Assembly (NCBI GenBank): GCA_003166795.1 | Contig: PMUS01000097.1 | Coordinates: 5,287 to 69,286 of the forward strand | Length of the DNA: 64,000 bases | Direction: 5' to 3' | Source: Acidobacteriota bacterium | GTDB taxonomy: Bacteria; Acidobacteriota; Terriglobia; Acidiferrales; UBA7541 | Notes under the pieces: model-generated | Databases searched by the model: none | What the model was told of the DNA's origin: nothing | The model's input: the letters and a program-made list of their open reading frames with translations, nothing else | In this document: in pieces, positions 24,699 to 34,900 of the stretch | Layout of the letters: each line of letters starts with the position of its first letter | Numbering within the stretch: the stretch's first letter is position 1 | Position numbers and translations under genes: made by a program

Positions 24699-25936
24699 GG
24701 CGTGGTCCGGAAACGCTCGGTTTTGTCCCAATGAAATTGAGCTCCGGTGATGGGGGCCAACACCTGAGAGACAAACGCGCGGGAGACGGAGAAAATGCTC
24801 ACGGCGAATCCAAGCACGAGGAATGGCAGCAGGCAGATGCGCCGGCGCGTGTAGTCCAGGCGAACGGCCGCCGCGATTTCAAAAAATGCTGCAAAGTTTC
24901 CCACCGCGGCGTAGGCGGTGAATGCGAACAGCGCGATAATGCCGTGCAGCGGCACGATACCTTCATAGAAAACTCCCAGAGCCAGGAGCCAGCCGACCAA
25001 TGTGACCGGCGCCATCGCGTACACACCCAGGAGCAGAGTTCCGTCAATGCGTTCGCGGAACGTCGCGCGATGCTTTCCGAAAAGCAGGTAAAGGCCGTAG
25101 GCCGCCAGTGCCTGGTTGTGTCCCTTGGCCCAGCGCATGATTTGCCTGATGCGCACCGGCCAGTTTTCCGGAACTTCCTCGTAGCACTCCGAGCGATTCT
25201 GATAAACCGTCTGCCAGCCGTTCAGGAGAAGGCGGTAGGTGAGGTCGGTGTCTTCCGTGAGGGAGTTTTCGTTCCAGCCACCGATCTCGCGCAACGCGCT
25301 GAGCCGGACGCCCGCGACCGTGCCGCCATGCTGCGGCACCAGGTGAAGATTCATTCGCGCCTGCTGGTCCACCTGATAGCCGCCGGACCGTTCGAGGTCG
25401 AGCAACCGCGTCAACAGATTTGTGCCGACATTCAGGGGCACGACGCGCCCCATTACGCCACCCACCTCGGGATCGAAAAATGGCGCCACGAGTTGTTTGA
25501 TCAAACCGCTGCCGGGAATGTAATCGGCGTCGAAGATTAGGATCGCTTCGGTCTCGACCAGTTCCATGGCGTCTTTCAGCGCGGCGGCCTTGCCTCCCTT
25601 TCCGCCCGTGCGGTGAAAGGGGCGGATGCGGCCGGGGAATTGTTCGACGAAGCTATCGATGATTTCGCGCGTGCGGTCGGTGGACCGGTCGTTGACCGGA
25701 ACGACGAGCATTCTGTCCGAAGGATAATTGACGCTCATCAACGCGGACAAAATATTGGCGACGACTTTCTCTTCGTTGTGCGCGGCCACGAGAATCGTGA
25801 CCTGCGGCCAATTGGCCGTGTCCGTATCAATGTAGGGGTGGCGTTGAACGCCAAAGAGGCGATTCAGCGTGAACCAGTAGTGGCGCGCCGTATAAACGGA
25901 GATGACAAAAACGATGGTGAAGAGGCAATAGATCAT
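24695..25936 (-). CDS. processive family 2 glycosyltransferase (polysaccharide synthase)
   Basis: A 413-residue inner-membrane GT2 synthase. An N-terminal helix (1-20) is followed by the catalytic domain: VTILVAAHNEE, VVPVNDRSTDRT, DAD at 136-138 (metal/UDP), TED at 227-229 (catalytic base) and QIMRW at 265-269, the QxxRW signature of processive synthases such as BcsA and PgaC. Three or four helices follow (LLLGVYAMAPVTLVGWLLALG onward). No PilZ domain is attached. The start is ATG 25936, 17 bases after the wecB stop; the same frame continues into wecB without meaning. The product is probably a beta-linked hexosamine polymer given its neighbours (inference). Confidence 0.88.
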   Translation of the reverse strand: MIYCLFTIVFVISVYTARHYWFTLNRLFGVQRHPYIDTDTANWPQVTILVAAHNEEKVVANILSALMSVNYPSDRMLVVPVNDRSTDRTREIIDSFVEQFPGRIRPFHRTGGKGGKAAALKDAMELVETEAILIFDADYIPGSGLIKQLVAPFFDPEVGGVMGRVVPLNVGTNLLTRLLDLERSGGYQVDQQARMNLHLVPQHGGTVAGVRLSALREIGGWNENSLTEDTDLTYRLLLNGWQTVYQNRSECYEEVPENWPVRIRQIMRWAKGHNQALAAYGLYLLFGKHRATFRERIDGTLLLGVYAMAPVTLVGWLLALGVFYEGIVPLHGIIALFAFTAYAAVGNFAAFFEIAAAVRLDYTRRRICLLPFLVLGFAVSIFSVSRAFVSQVLAPITGAQFHWDKTERFRTTP

Positions 25937-25952
25937 GGTGTGCAGCCGCGGG

Positions 25953-27200
25953 CTACGCGTGGACCTTTTCGGGGCGCGCCGCGCTCGCGTCTTCCACGGC
26001 GTCGCTTTTGCGGCGCCGAAGCGGAGGCCTCGGCGGAAGTTTGAATTCCTTTTCGGGCTCAAGCAGGGGCATTTTCCCCTGGTGCCAGCGGGTGATGGCC
26101 TCAAGAATTCTCTCCGCCGCCCTACCGTCCCCATACGGATTTTCGCCCGCCGACATGTCCAGGTACGCTTCCTTGTCGGTAAGGAGACGTTCCGTTTCGC
26201 GCACGATCGCCTCGCGCGACATGCCGATAATCCTGGCCAATCCGAACTCGGAGGCTTCGGGACGCTCGGTAACCCTGCGTAATACGAGCACGGGCTTGCG
26301 GAATGAGGGCGCTTCTTCCTGGATTCCGCCCGAATCGGTGAGGACCAGGAAACAACGGCGCAGCAGGCTGACGAACGTGATGTAGTCGAGCGGCTCGGTG
26401 AGGTGAATTCTGTCCGTGTCGCCCAGCAGCGAGTGGATCGTGCTGCGCACGTTCGGATTCATGTGGACCGGATAGATCACGCGAATGTCGGGGTGCGCCG
26501 CCACAAGGTCCTTCAATGCCAGGCACATGTTTTGCTGGTCGGTTCCTAAGGATTCGCGGCGGTGGGAAGTGACCAACACCAGGCGCGAATCGTCCATGGG
26601 AATAGCGGCAAGAGGAGTGTTCTCCCAGGAATGCGGCAACTCGCTGAGCCCTCGCAGCGCGTCCACAACCGTGTTTCCGGTGACGACGATTTTTTCTGCG
26701 GGAACTCCTTCGGCGAGTAGCGCGTCACGCGAGTTGGCCGTGGGCGCGAAGTGAATTTCAGTTACCACCGAAACCAGCCGACGATTGGCTTCCTCGGGGA
26801 ACGGGTTGTAGATGTCGTGGCTTCGCAGGCCGGCTTCGACGTGCCCGACGGGAATTTTGCAGTAGTAAGCAGCCAGTGCCGAAGCAAAAGCAGTAGTCGT
26901 GTCTCCCTGGACCAACACCATGTTGGGCTCGAAACGATGGCATGCGTTTTCCACGGTGTCGAGAACGCGGCCGGTGAGCGAATTCAAAGTCTGATTCGGA
27001 CGCATTACGTCGAGATCGAAGTCCGGTTTGATTTTGAAGTAGTGCAAGGCGTGGTCGAGCATGGTGCGGTGCTGCCCTGTATGCACAACTGCCGTTTCAA
27101 ATTCCGACGGGCGTCGGCGCAATTCATTGATGACGAGGGCTAGCTTGATTGCTTCCGGACGTGTTCCCAGCACTGCGACAATCCTGCAAGGTTTACTCAA
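25953..27200 (-). CDS. wecB: UDP-N-acetylglucosamine 2-epimerase (non-hydrolysing)
   Basis: A 415-residue cytoplasmic epimerase interconverting UDP-GlcNAc and UDP-ManNAc. Signatures: VLGTRPEAIKLA, VVHTGQHRTMLD, VGHVEAGLRSHD, HRRESLG and LTDSGGIQEEAPSF, all WecB active-site segments. The C-terminal 35 residues (KEFKLPPRPPLRRRKSD) are an unusual basic Pro-rich tail. The TTG at 27200 follows AGGAG and gives SKPCRIVAVLG; the longer frame upstream is not family-like. It is the first gene of the polysaccharide operon and presumably supplies its sugar nucleotide. It is divergent from the sensor kinase with 344 bases between. Confidence 0.92.
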   Translation of the reverse strand: MSKPCRIVAVLGTRPEAIKLALVINELRRRPSEFETAVVHTGQHRTMLDHALHYFKIKPDFDLDVMRPNQTLNSLTGRVLDTVENACHRFEPNMVLVQGDTTTAFASALAAYYCKIPVGHVEAGLRSHDIYNPFPEEANRRLVSVVTEIHFAPTANSRDALLAEGVPAEKIVVTGNTVVDALRGLSELPHSWENTPLAAIPMDDSRLVLVTSHRRESLGTDQQNMCLALKDLVAAHPDIRVIYPVHMNPNVRSTIHSLLGDTDRIHLTEPLDYITFVSLLRRCFLVLTDSGGIQEEAPSFRKPVLVLRRVTERPEASEFGLARIIGMSREAIVRETERLLTDKEAYLDMSAGENPYGDGRAAERILEAITRWHQGKMPLLEPEKEFKLPPRPPLRRRKSDAVEDASAARPEKVHA

Positions 27201-27544
27201 TGGCGCTAACTCCTGGGGAAGGGGAGTCCCCACGGCGCCTGATGGAGTGACGCCGCTGGAATCATTTTCCCATGCCTGATGCAGAGCGGATGACCGTCGT
27301 AGCGGGAGAGTTAGCGAGGATGCGCAATCGTGCACTAGAGAGACTCGCTTACGCGCGCGGGGAGCGTTAGGCAGGGTTGTGCGTCACCCGTTCCGATCTG
27401 AAACTGTTTTTTTTGAATTGAGCGGGGAACTGATACCGAAGATGGTTGTCGAATCCTTGTGAAGTCATGCCCAACTGCAGCCGATCAATTCTTTCAGGGA
27501 CTTGCAGTTAACCATTTGCCGGCTAGGTCCTGACAGGAGCAGTT
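27201..27544. other. divergent intergenic region, wecB / sensor kinase
   Basis: 344 bases between two divergent start codons. No open frame of interest is seen. Elements for both directions must lie here; I see an AT-rich run (AACTGTTTTTTTTGAATTGA, around 27400-27420) but no clear -35/-10 pair. Confidence 0.5.
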
Positions 27545-29797
27545 GTGAAGGAGACCAATTCGCATCAGGACCAGGGTGTGCCGGCTGGGCACTCGTCCGC
27601 CAGGTTTCGCAGAATTGAAAGGCGGGAGTGGTGGCTCTGGTCGTCCGCCATTGCGGTCAGCCTGCTGCTTACGGTCGGGCTGAGCTCGTTCATCATGCCG
27701 CGGTTGTGGAACGCGGACGACAACTTCATGCGGTTCTCGCTGCCACAGGCGGTGCGCGGCCTGCTTGGACTGGTTCTAATTTTCGATGTGTACACGGTCT
27801 ATCAACAACTGCAGATCCATCGCATCCGGCGCCAACTGTCGGTGAGGGACGAGTTATTCCATCTGATCAACGAGAACGCTGCTGACATGATTGCGGTCGT
27901 GGACATGGAAGGCCAGCGAATCTACAACAGCATGGCCTACCAAAAAATTCTGGGATACTCGCCGGAAGAGTTGAAAGGATCTTTCGCATTTCAACAAATT
28001 CATCCGGAGGACCGGCCGCGCGTGCAGGCGGCCGCCGAGCAAGCGCGCCGCACCGGAGTCGGCATTAGTTCGGAGTATCGGATCCGTCACAAGGACGGGA
28101 CGTGGCGAACTCTGGAATCGACATCGAACGTGATCCACAACGCGAAAGGCGTCCCGGAAAAGCTTGTCATCGTGAACCGGGACATCAGCGATCGAAAGCG
28201 GGCGTCGGAGGCCCTGCGGCTATCGGAAGGCAGTTTCCGGTCGATGATCGAAAATGCGCCTTATGGAATTTACCGCGCGACCGCCGCGGGACAACTGCTC
28301 CGCGTGAACCCGGCGCTGCAAAAAATGCTCGGGTACGACTCACCGGGCGATCTGCTGGAAATGAACTTGGCCAGGGACCTCTACGTTGAACCGCAGGAGC
28401 ATCAGCGAATCCTCGACGAGCTTGCCGCGCGGAAGAGCTTCAAAGATATCGAGGTCGAATGGAAGCGCAAGGACGGCGCGTTGACCAAGGCGCGGTGCAG
28501 CGGCCTATTGGTAAAGGACGAGGCAGAAGAGGAAGCCTTTTTCGAAGTGTTTGCGGAAGATGTGACCGAGAAACGCCTGCTGGAGCGCCAGCTTCAACTC
28601 GCTCAAAAGATGGAAGCGGTCGGAAGGCTTTCCGGAGGGATCGCGCACGATTTCAACAATTTGCTCGGGGTGATCATCGGCTATAGCGAAGTGCTCAAGA
28701 AAAAACTGGACGTTTCAAACCCCCTGCGGGAACACGCCGAAGAAATCGAAAAAGCCGGGCAACGGGCTGCATCGCTTACGCGCCAGCTGCTCGCGTTCAG
28801 CCGCCAACAGGTGCTGGCGCCCGCTGTCCTGAATCTGAATGCACTGCTCACAGATATGGGAAAGATGATACCTCGGTTGATCGGCGAAGACGTTGAACTG
28901 GCCTTGCAGCTCGATTCGAAGCTCAAGCTCGTGAAAGCGGACCAAAGTCAGATCGAACAGGTTGTGATGAACCTGGTGGTCAACGCTCGGGATGCCCTGC
29001 CACAGGGCGGCAGGCTGGTTATCGAGACAGCGAATGTAAGTCTGACTCCAGCGTACACGCTGCAGCACCCCGGCTCGAGAATCGGACCTTACGTGATGCT
29101 CTCGGTAACCGACAACGGCACGGGCATGAATTTGGAGACGCTGACACACCTCTTCGAGCCTTTCTTCACCACGAAGGAGCGCGGCAAAGGAACGGGGCTT
29201 GGCCTCGCGACGGTTTACGGCGTGGTGAAACAGAGCGGCGGATACATCTGGGTGGATAGCGAAGTGGGCAAGGGAAGTTCCTTCAAAGTGTACCTACCTC
29301 AGATCGACGAGCCCGTGTGTACGCCTGTCCTGGCCGCACTGCCGGCGAAGTCTTTTCAGGGGGCGGAAACCATTCTGCTGGTGGAGGACGCCGACGCGCT
29401 GCGAAAACTGGCGCATGCCTTGCTGAAAGAAAACGGCTATCACGTGTTGGCGGCGGAAAACGGAGCGAAAGCGCTGGAGATCGCAGAGCAAAAACAAGGG
29501 CGGATCCACCTGCTGCTGACGGACGTCATCATGCCCGGAATGAACGGCCGAACGTTGGCGGATCGCCTGGTCGCACAGCACCCGCGGCTGAGGGTGCTCT
29601 ACATGTCGGGCTACACGGACAGCGCCATTGCGGACCATGGCGTACTCGAACCGGGAACGTACCTGCTTCACAAGCCCTTCACTGAGGAGGCTCTGATTCG
29701 GAAGGTGCGCGAAGTGCTGGACGCGGAAGCGCCTGGATTGTCCACCCCGAAAGATGCAGAGGTTTTGGCCGAGAGCGAATCGCGCAGGACGCGATAA
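27545..29797 (+). CDS. hybrid sensor histidine kinase (2 TM, 2 PAS, HisKA, HATPase, REC)
   Basis: A 750-residue membrane sensor. Two helices (about 28-52 and 68-88) flank a very short outer loop, so sensing is probably by the two PAS domains (about 100-220 and 228-350; IHPEDRPRVQ, GTWRTLESTSNVI). The phospho-acceptor is H368 in GGIAHDFNNLL. ATP-binding boxes are NLVVNARDAL, VTDNGTGM and KGTGLGLATVYG. A C-terminal receiver has the phosphorylatable D660 in LLTDVIMPGMNG and the FLHKPF-like lysine in YLLHKPFT. GTG 27545 follows ACAGGAGC. A PilZ response regulator is 13 bases downstream, and the polysaccharide operon is divergent. Confidence 0.93.
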   Translation: MKETNSHQDQGVPAGHSSARFRRIERREWWLWSSAIAVSLLLTVGLSSFIMPRLWNADDNFMRFSLPQAVRGLLGLVLIFDVYTVYQQLQIHRIRRQLSVRDELFHLINENAADMIAVVDMEGQRIYNSMAYQKILGYSPEELKGSFAFQQIHPEDRPRVQAAAEQARRTGVGISSEYRIRHKDGTWRTLESTSNVIHNAKGVPEKLVIVNRDISDRKRASEALRLSEGSFRSMIENAPYGIYRATAAGQLLRVNPALQKMLGYDSPGDLLEMNLARDLYVEPQEHQRILDELAARKSFKDIEVEWKRKDGALTKARCSGLLVKDEAEEEAFFEVFAEDVTEKRLLERQLQLAQKMEAVGRLSGGIAHDFNNLLGVIIGYSEVLKKKLDVSNPLREHAEEIEKAGQRAASLTRQLLAFSRQQVLAPAVLNLNALLTDMGKMIPRLIGEDVELALQLDSKLKLVKADQSQIEQVVMNLVVNARDALPQGGRLVIETANVSLTPAYTLQHPGSRIGPYVMLSVTDNGTGMNLETLTHLFEPFFTTKERGKGTGLGLATVYGVVKQSGGYIWVDSEVGKGSSFKVYLPQIDEPVCTPVLAALPAKSFQGAETILLVEDADALRKLAHALLKENGYHVLAAENGAKALEIAEQKQGRIHLLLTDVIMPGMNGRTLADRLVAQHPRLRVLYMSGYTDSAIADHGVLEPGTYLLHKPFTEEALIRKVREVLDAEAPGLSTPKDAEVLAESESRRTR

Positions 29798-29810
29798 GGG
29801 AGATCCTCAC

Positions 29811-30473
29811 GTGCGACGACTGCTGATTGTGGATGATGACGAAGCGATACGCCGGCTATTCCGTTTGAACCTGGCGGATGACTACGAGATCATCGATACC
29901 GAGGATCCCGAACAAGCCCTGGCTCTGGCCATGGAGCACAAGCCCGACGCCATCCTACTGGACATGCACATGCCCAAGATGTCCGGTTTCGATCTGTGCC
30001 GGACGTTCAATTCCTTCAGCCGGACGCATCTCGTTCCCATATTTGTTGTCAGCGGCGCAATCAGAGAGGACGAGAAGGAAACCTGCGCGGCGCTGGGTGC
30101 GACCGGTTTTTTCGGGAAGCCAATCGATTTTGACGCTCTCAGGACTCGTCTAGCCACGGTGAAGAGACATACGACCGTGCCGCGAAGCGAGGTTCGCGTC
30201 CAGTTGAGGGTTCCGGTGAAACTTCGTGGAACCGACATTGATGGCAGGCAATTTGAGGAAATAACCTTGACAGAAAACGTGAGCCTCAGCGGATTTCTTT
30301 GCAATTGCAAAGTGGCGCTGCGAAACGACTCGGTCGTGGAGGTTTATCTCACCAACACCGGGGGCAGGCTCGTGGGCAAGGCGCGCTGCGTTCGCTCCGA
30401 CGGGCACGAAGGCGAGCCGCCACAATACGCTTTCCGTTTCCTCGAAAAGGCAGAGACCTGGATCTTGCGATAG
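29811..30473 (+). CDS. response regulator with C-terminal PilZ domain
   Basis: A 220-residue cytoplasmic protein: receiver domain 1-120 (acidic VDDDEA, phosphorylatable D51 in ILLDMHMPKMSG, FVVSGA, K in FGKPID) joined to a PilZ domain from about 124. The c-di-GMP binding signature is present: RSEVR (RxxxR) and ENVSLSGF (NxSxxG). It therefore could couple phosphorelay input to c-di-GMP level. GTG 29811 follows AAGGGAG and is 13 bases after the kinase stop. The obvious candidate target is the divergent polysaccharide operon, whose synthase lacks its own PilZ domain (inference). Confidence 0.9.
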   Translation: MRRLLIVDDDEAIRRLFRLNLADDYEIIDTEDPEQALALAMEHKPDAILLDMHMPKMSGFDLCRTFNSFSRTHLVPIFVVSGAIREDEKETCAALGATGFFGKPIDFDALRTRLATVKRHTTVPRSEVRVQLRVPVKLRGTDIDGRQFEEITLTENVSLSGFLCNCKVALRNDSVVEVYLTNTGGRLVGKARCVRSDGHEGEPPQYAFRFLEKAETWILR

Positions 30474-30492
30474 GCGCGCGAAACTTGCGCGC
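30474..30492. terminator. possible bidirectional hairpin between convergent genes
   Basis: GCGCGC at 30474-30479 pairs with GCGCGC at 30487-30492 around a seven-base loop, located exactly between the stops of the PilZ regulator and gltD. There is no T-run, so it would be a weak terminator at best. Confidence 0.35.
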
Positions 30493-30509
30493 TCCGCTTC
30501 GTTTGCAAC

Positions 30510-31925
30510 TTATCTTATGCGGCCGCCGCTCACCAGGTAGTCGTTGATGGCGCTTGCGGCGCTGCGACCCTCCGCGATGGCCCACACCACAAGGGACTGG
30601 CCGCGGCGCATGTCGCCGGCCGCAAAAATACCGGGGACCGAACACATGTAATTTCCCTTGGTGGCGATATTGCCGCGGCCGTCGAGATCCACGCCGAGCT
30701 GATCCACCATCCCGCGCTGTACGGGACCCGTGAAGCCGAGCGCCAGCAAAATCAGGTCGGCATCAATCGCGAACTCGCTATCGGGCAGAGGCTCGAACCT
30801 GGGCGGCGGACCCACGCGAACGGCGTGCAGTTGTTTCACGTTGCCGTTTTCGTCGCCCGTGAACTTTGTCGTTCCGGCAGCCCAATCCCGCGCGCCGCCT
30901 TCTTCGTGCGCGCTTTCAGTGCGTAACTGAAGCGGCCACAGGGGCCACGGCGTGGTGGACGATCGCTCCGCCGGAGGCATCGGCATGATCTCGAATTGGA
31001 GCACGGACTTCGCGTTCTGCCGGTGGCAGGTGCCCAGGCAGTCCGCGCCGGTGTCTCCGCCGCCGATGATTACCACGCGCTTTCCAGTGGCGAGGATTTG
31101 ATCCGGCACGGAGTCGCCGGCGACGCGCTTGTTCTGCTGAGGCAGGAAGTCCATAGCGAAATGAATGCCTTTGAGTTCGCGTCCGGGTACCTTCAAGTCG
31201 CGGGGATTTTCCGCGCCGCCAGAGAGCAGAATCGCGGCAAATTCCTTGCGAAGGTCCGCGGCAGGCACGTTGCCGCCGACGTGAGCGTTGGGCTTGAATA
31301 TAACGCCCTCGGCAGCTATCTGTTCGAGGCGCCGGTCCAGCACATTCTTTTCCATCTTGAAATCGGGAATGCCGTAGCGCAGAAGCCCGCCAATGCGGTC
31401 CGCTTTCTCGAAGAGCGTCACCCAGTGGCCCGCCCGATTCAACTGTTGGGCGGCAGCCATGCCGGCCGGTCCCGATCCCACGACGGCGACGCGCTTGCCC
31501 GTGCGTGTTGCGGGCGGTTCGGGCTTGATCCAACCTTCTTTCCACGCGCGGTCGACGATCGTTTTTTCGATTACCTTGATGCTGACCGGCGGCTCGTTGA
31601 TGCCAAGAACGCAGGCGGCTTCGCACGGCGCCGGACAGATGCGCCCGGTAAACTCGGGGAAGTTGTTCGTGGAATGCAGAACCCGAATCGCTTCCTGCCA
31701 TTCGTCGCGGTACACCAGGTCGTTCCAGTCGGGGATGACGTTGTTCACCGGACAACCCGTGTGACAAAAAGGAATGCCGCAATCCATGCAGCGAGCCGCC
31801 TGCGTGCGGACCTTCTCGTCGGCGAAGGGAAGGTAGACTTCGAAATAATCCTTCACGCGCTCCGGGACGGGGCGGCGCGCGGGCGTCTCTCTCTCATATT
31901 CCTTGAAGCCGGTAACCTTACCCAC
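30510..31925 (-). CDS. gltD: glutamate synthase small subunit
   Basis: A 471-residue beta subunit of NADPH-GOGAT, carrying electrons from NADPH through FAD and Fe-S clusters to GltB. Cysteine motifs for the clusters are [14 protein letters not shown] and [12 protein letters not shown]-binding [13 protein letters not shown] and NADPH-binding GGGDTGADC are present, as is the C-terminal ALGF...[14 protein letters not shown]. The GTG at 31925 overlaps the end of gltB by eight bases, so the two are coupled. The C-terminus ends normally. Confidence 0.95.
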   Translation of the reverse strand: MGKVTGFKEYERETPARRPVPERVKDYFEVYLPFADEKVRTQAARCMDCGIPFCHTGCPVNNVIPDWNDLVYRDEWQEAIRVLHSTNNFPEFTGRICPAPCEAACVLGINEPPVSIKVIEKTIVDRAWKEGWIKPEPPATRTGKRVAVVGSGPAGMAAAQQLNRAGHWVTLFEKADRIGGLLRYGIPDFKMEKNVLDRRLEQIAAEGVIFKPNAHVGGNVPAADLRKEFAAILLSGGAENPRDLKVPGRELKGIHFAMDFLPQQNKRVAGDSVPDQILATGKRVVIIGGGDTGADCLGTCHRQNAKSVLQFEIMPMPPAERSSTTPWPLWPLQLRTESAHEEGGARDWAAGTTKFTGDENGNVKQLHAVRVGPPPRFEPLPDSEFAIDADLILLALGFTGPVQRGMVDQLGVDLDGRGNIATKGNYMCSVPGIFAAGDMRRGQSLVVWAIAEGRSAASAINDYLVSGGRIR

Positions 31926-34900
31926 GGATGACCTGCCCGCCGGACTGTTTCCCGGCTCGCGCGGCAAGCATCGCAGCGGGCACGCGCGGTATTCCGAGCA
32001 CACGCTTGTATTCGTGCGGAAATACCTTGACGAACTTAGGCAGCGTGGATTCCCAATTTTCCATGATCCACTTCGCCTGCGTGCTGCCGGTCAGCTCGCT
32101 GTGGCGCGCGATGAGCTGGTAGAGCCGATCGATATCCTTTTGATCCGAGACTGGCTCGAGGTCTACCTCCGCGCGATTGCAGCGCACCGACGGGAAATCG
32201 CCAAACTGATCGAGGACGTACGCGATGCCACCGGTCATTCCGGCCGCGAAGTTGCGCCCGGTACGGCCCAGCACGACTACCAGGCCGTTCGTCATGTACT
32301 CGCAACCGTGATCGCCGACGCCTTCGACCACCGCCGTGGCGCCGGAGTTGCGCACCGCGAATCGCTCACCAGCCATGCCGCCGAAGTACGCCTCTCCGCT
32401 GGTGGCGCCGTAGAGGCAGACGTTGCCGATCAGGATGTTTTCCTCGGGCACAAATTCCGACTGGCGCGGATGGTAGATGACTAACTTCCCGCCGGAAAGC
32501 CCTTTGCCGACGTAGTCGTTCGCGTCGCCTTCGAGGGTTAGAGTCACGCCCCTGGCAAGGAACGCGCCAAAGCTCTGCCCCGCGCAGCCCGTGAACTGAA
32601 CCTGGATCGTATCGTCCGGCAGGCCCGTGGAGCCGTACCTTCGCGCAATCTCTCCGCTCAGCATGGTGCCGACCGTGCGGTGAATATTCCGGATCGGCAT
32701 GCTCAGAGAAACGGGCGCGCGATTCTCGATCGCCTCCTGGGTCATTTCGATCAGCTTGTAATCGAGGGCTTTTTCCAGGCCGTGGTCCTGCGCCTCCGTG
32801 CAGCGCCGCCCCACGTATGCTGGCATGGGAGGATTGTAGAGAATCGCGGAGAGGTCAATTCCTTTGGCCTTCCAGTGGCTGATATCCGTGCGCTGGACCA
32901 GGCAGTCCACGCGGCCGATCATGTCATTCGTGGTACGGAAACCAAGCTCCGCCATCACCCTGCGGAGGTCCTCCGCAACATAGAAAAAGAAATTGATTAC
33001 GTTCTCCGGCTGCCCCTGGAATTTCTTCCGCAGCTCGGGATCTTGCGTCGCGATGCCGACCGGGCAGGTATTCAGATGGCATTTGCGCATCATGATGCAG
33101 CCCATCGAAATCAGCGGCGTGGTGGAGAACCCGAACTCCTCGGCGCCGAGCAGCGCCGCAATTGCCACATCGCGGCCGGTCTGCAGCTTGCCGTCAACCT
33201 GCACGCGCACGCGGCTGCGCAGATCGTTGAGCACCAGAACCTGCTGCGTTTCTGCGAGTCCAAGCTCCCACGGAACGCCCGCATGCCGAATCGAGCTGAT
33301 GGGAGAAGCGCCTGTGCCGCCGTCGTAGCCGCTGATGAGGATCACGTCCGCATGAGCCTTCGCAACGCCGGCCGCCACCGTCCCTACGCCCGTCTCGGCG
33401 ACCAGCTTCACCGATATCCGCGCGCGCGGATTTGCGTTCTTGAGGTCGTGAATAAGTTGAGACAGGTCCTCAATCGAATAGATGTCGTGGTGTGGAGGCG
33501 GAGAGATCAGGCCCACTCCCGGAATCGAGTGGCGCACTCGCGCGATGACCTCGTCCACTTTGTGCCCGGGTAATTGGCCGCCTTCACCCGGCTTCGCGCC
33601 TTGCGAAATCTTGATCTGCAGATCATCCGCATTGACAAGGTAATTTGTGGTCACGCCAAAGCGCGCGGAAGCGACCTGCTTGATCGCGCTGCGCCGCAAA
33701 TCCCCGTTCGAATCGGGCTTGAATCGCGCTTCATCCTCGCCGCCTTCGCCCGTGTTGGACCTTCCGCCGATGCGATTCATGGCGATCGCCAGAGTCTCGT
33801 GCGCTTCCTTGCTGATCGAGCCGAAGGACATGGCGCCGGTGGCAAAGCGCTTCACGATTTCGGCGGCGGGCTCAACGTCGTCGAGCGGCACGGGCGAGCC
33901 GTTCGGCTTGAAATCGAACATGCCCCGCAGCATCAGCAGATCGCGATTCTGCTGGTTAACGATTTTCGCGAATTCCTCGAAGCTCTCGAAGCTCGATTGC
34001 CTGACGGCGTGTTGCAGCTTGCTCACGGTCACCGGATTCAGCAAGTGGCGCTCGCCGCGCACGCGGTACTGATACTCGCCGCCAATGCGAAGCTGCGTAT
34101 CCGATTCGCTCGGGGGCTGCATGGCAAATTCGTGCTTCATACGGGCTTCGCGCGCCAGCACCCGAATGTTCACGCCCTCGATGCGCGAGGCCGTTCCGGT
34201 GAAATAGCGCTCGATCACCGAGCGGCTCAAACCGACAGCCTCGAATATCTGCGCGCCCTGGTAGCTTTGCAGCGTCGAAATTCCCATCTTCGAAAAAGTT
34301 TTCAGCAGGCCTTTGTCGGTGGCCTTCATATAGCTCTTGAAAACCTTGTCCCAGGAGCTCTCGGCAGGGAAATGGCCGTCTATGTAGAGATCCTCGAGCG
34401 TTTCGATGGCGAGGTAGGGATTGACGGCGCTCGCGCCATAGCCGAGAAGCAGCGCGAAGTGCATTACCTCTCGGGGCTCGCCTGACTCGACGATCAAGGC
34501 GACCTGGTTGCGCGTCTTCTCGCGGATTAAATGATTGTGGACCGCGGAAAGCGCCAGCAAGCTCGGGATGGGCGCGTTCGCGGCATCCACGCCACGGTCC
34601 GAGATAATCAGAATCGTGTAGCCGGCCTTGACCGCGGCGGATGCCCGCACGCAGAGCCCTTCGACGGCTTTTTCGAGTTGGCGTTCGCCGCCCTTCAGTG
34701 GGAAAAGCGCCGACAAAGTGGTGGCGAGAAAATCACCCCAGCTGACGCTGCGCATTTTTTCCAGCCGCCAGTTCGAGATGATGGGGTGACGCAGCTTGAG
34801 CGTGTGGCACTGCTTCGGAGTTTCATCCAGCAGATTTCCCTCGCGCCCGATATAGCTATTCAGAGACATAACCAAGTCTTCGCGGATCGGGTCAATCGCG

